From NCBI GenBank assembly GCA_033297075.1, contig MU858231.1, positions 1 through 64,000 of the forward strand: a stretch of DNA of 64,000 nucleotides, read 5' to 3'. Of the stretch, positions 63,186-64,000 are shown piece by piece; the first letter of the stretch is position 1; every line of letters begins with the position of its first letter. Position numbers and translations under genes: made by a program. The notes beneath the pieces are model-generated. The model was not told where the DNA came from, did no database searches, and saw only the letters and a program-made list of their open reading frames with translations. This DNA is from Rhypophila decipiens (lineage: Eukaryota > Ascomycota > Sordariomycetes > Sordariales > Naviculisporaceae).

Positions 63186-64000
63186 TCATCTAAGTCTCGA
63201 TTCCCTCGCCCAACTGTCGTCTGAGCCTCTGACCGTTTCGAGATACTTGTCGAACCTTATCACCGATGCAACTGCATCACGAACGTGATTGTAGACGAGC
63301 ACCTGCTTGCGGAATTTAGCCAAGTACCTCGCCAAAGTCAGGATATTACGGATCTGCCGCCCGTTGATGTTAATCTGGGCAAGCTTGTAGACATTTCGCT
63401 CCAGGTCTTCAATGTCGACGAGCTCCTTGGTGTGGCTGAGCATGCGGATGAAATTGCGCCAGATCTCGGCCCGCTGCTCCTCGTCGAGGTTCGGGTAGAG
63501 GAGAGCGAGGTGGATGCGGGATTTGAAAGCCTCGTCGAAGGTGCCGACGCGGTTCGTCGTCAGGATGAGGATGCCGTCGTAGTATTCCAGCGCGCGGAGG
63601 AAGACTATGTGGGTGGGCCCAAGATGTCAGCAAGTTCCGAAGCGAGAGGTGGAAGGGGCTGCCCTTACCGGAGACAAAGACGTTTTGCCTCTGATCGTTT
63701 AGGCTTCTCTCCTCGAGAAAGACATCTGCTTCGTCCAGAAGGACAACTGAGCGCACGATGGCGGTGTCTTAGCGCATGCATCTAACCCAATCGATGACGG
63801 GGAATTGCAGGGGGGAGTCGGCATACCACAAGACCAGGCCTTGCCAATGGTGAGGACAGATTGGAGATACTGTGGTTCGGTTAGTCGGGTCCGGCAGCTT
63901 CTGGACTGGTACGGATGAAACGGGGAACACGGTCAAACTTGCCTTTTCAGCTTCGTCCGGATCCATGCCAATGTCGCCGCACGTGACGCGATACAGAGGC
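63186..64000 (-). CDS. AAA ATPase C-terminal half (cut by window edge)
   Basis: The gene is open at the right edge of the window. Visible exons are 64000-63943, 63869-63827, 63746-63669 and 63604-63186, all in phase. The intron at 63870-63942 has a GC donor (GCAAGT) with an AG acceptor; the other two are GT-AG. The product contains GDIGMDPDEAEKYLQ, Walker B VVLLDEADVFLEER, sensor LTTNRVGTFDEAFKSRIH, and a lid with NGRQIRNILTLARYLA. This is the same fungal AAA class (DUF7025-associated type) as the gene at 12376, but spliced and without the prion-like tail. The N-terminus and Walker A lie outside the window. Confidence 0.85.

Noticed and set aside
62959..63288. 109-codon plus-strand frame after the cutinase
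   Set aside because: It runs antisense through the 3' end of the AAA gene and has no domain.
1..64000. CRISPR arrays, bacterial operons or insertion sequences
   Set aside because: None seen; the spliced genes and gene families are fungal.

Overview
The window is nuclear DNA of a filamentous ascomycete (Pezizomycotina, probably Sordariomycetes; the class is an inference). Genes are dense on both strands. They are split by short 48-99 nt GT-AG introns, several with CTAAC or CTGAC branch points. The gene content is fungal: HET-domain proteins, NACHT/STAND proteins, a HeLo-domain protein, DUF6594 and DUF7025-AAA proteins, secreted cysteine-rich or Ser/Thr-rich proteins, and plant-wall hydrolases. 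I checked splice phases by hand. Domain names come from recognising motifs, not from a database search.

Layout. 1-8.9 kb: an unknown Q-rich protein, a DUF6594 membrane protein, a CFEM-like secreted or membrane protein, a small spliced gene, a GH62 arabinofuranosidase, and two poorly resolved loci, one of them frame-disrupted. 9-16.6 kb: a divergent pair, a STAND-like protein without a normal P-loop and an AAA ATPase with a prion-like tail of about 440 residues. 17.5-18.9 kb: a Ser/Thr-rich protein with one in-frame stop. 19-38 kb: an incompatibility/NLR-type island. It holds two HET fragments, an ankyrin-HET gene, a head-to-head pair of HET paralogues, and an esterase-NACHT-C2H2 gene. A polyketide-synthase ketoreductase fossil split by a MITE-like element lies inside this island, and a frameshifted methyltransferase fossil lies just beyond it.

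40-53.4 kb: a polytopic membrane protein, a GGPP-synthase-like gene with a changed first aspartate motif, a long gene-poor stretch, a cytochrome P450 with a tandem-repeat leader, a tRNA-Gly with C33, and a toxD-like reductase. 54.6-64 kb: a HeLo-domain protein, a nine-exon GH5 endoglucanase with a 10-nt exon, a Pol III tRNA-like gene next to a second MITE-like element with a perfect 10-bp target duplication, a cutinase, and the 3' part of another AAA ATPase cut by the window edge.

How the genes relate. GH62, GH5 and cutinase are secreted hydrolases suited to plant cell walls and cuticle. The HET, NACHT, HeLo and STAND-like genes look like a self/non-self recognition and cell-death repertoire. 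The ketoreductase and methyltransferase fossils, the prenyl-synthase-like gene, the P450 and the reductase could be remains of a secondary-metabolite locus, but nothing in the sequence ties them to one pathway.
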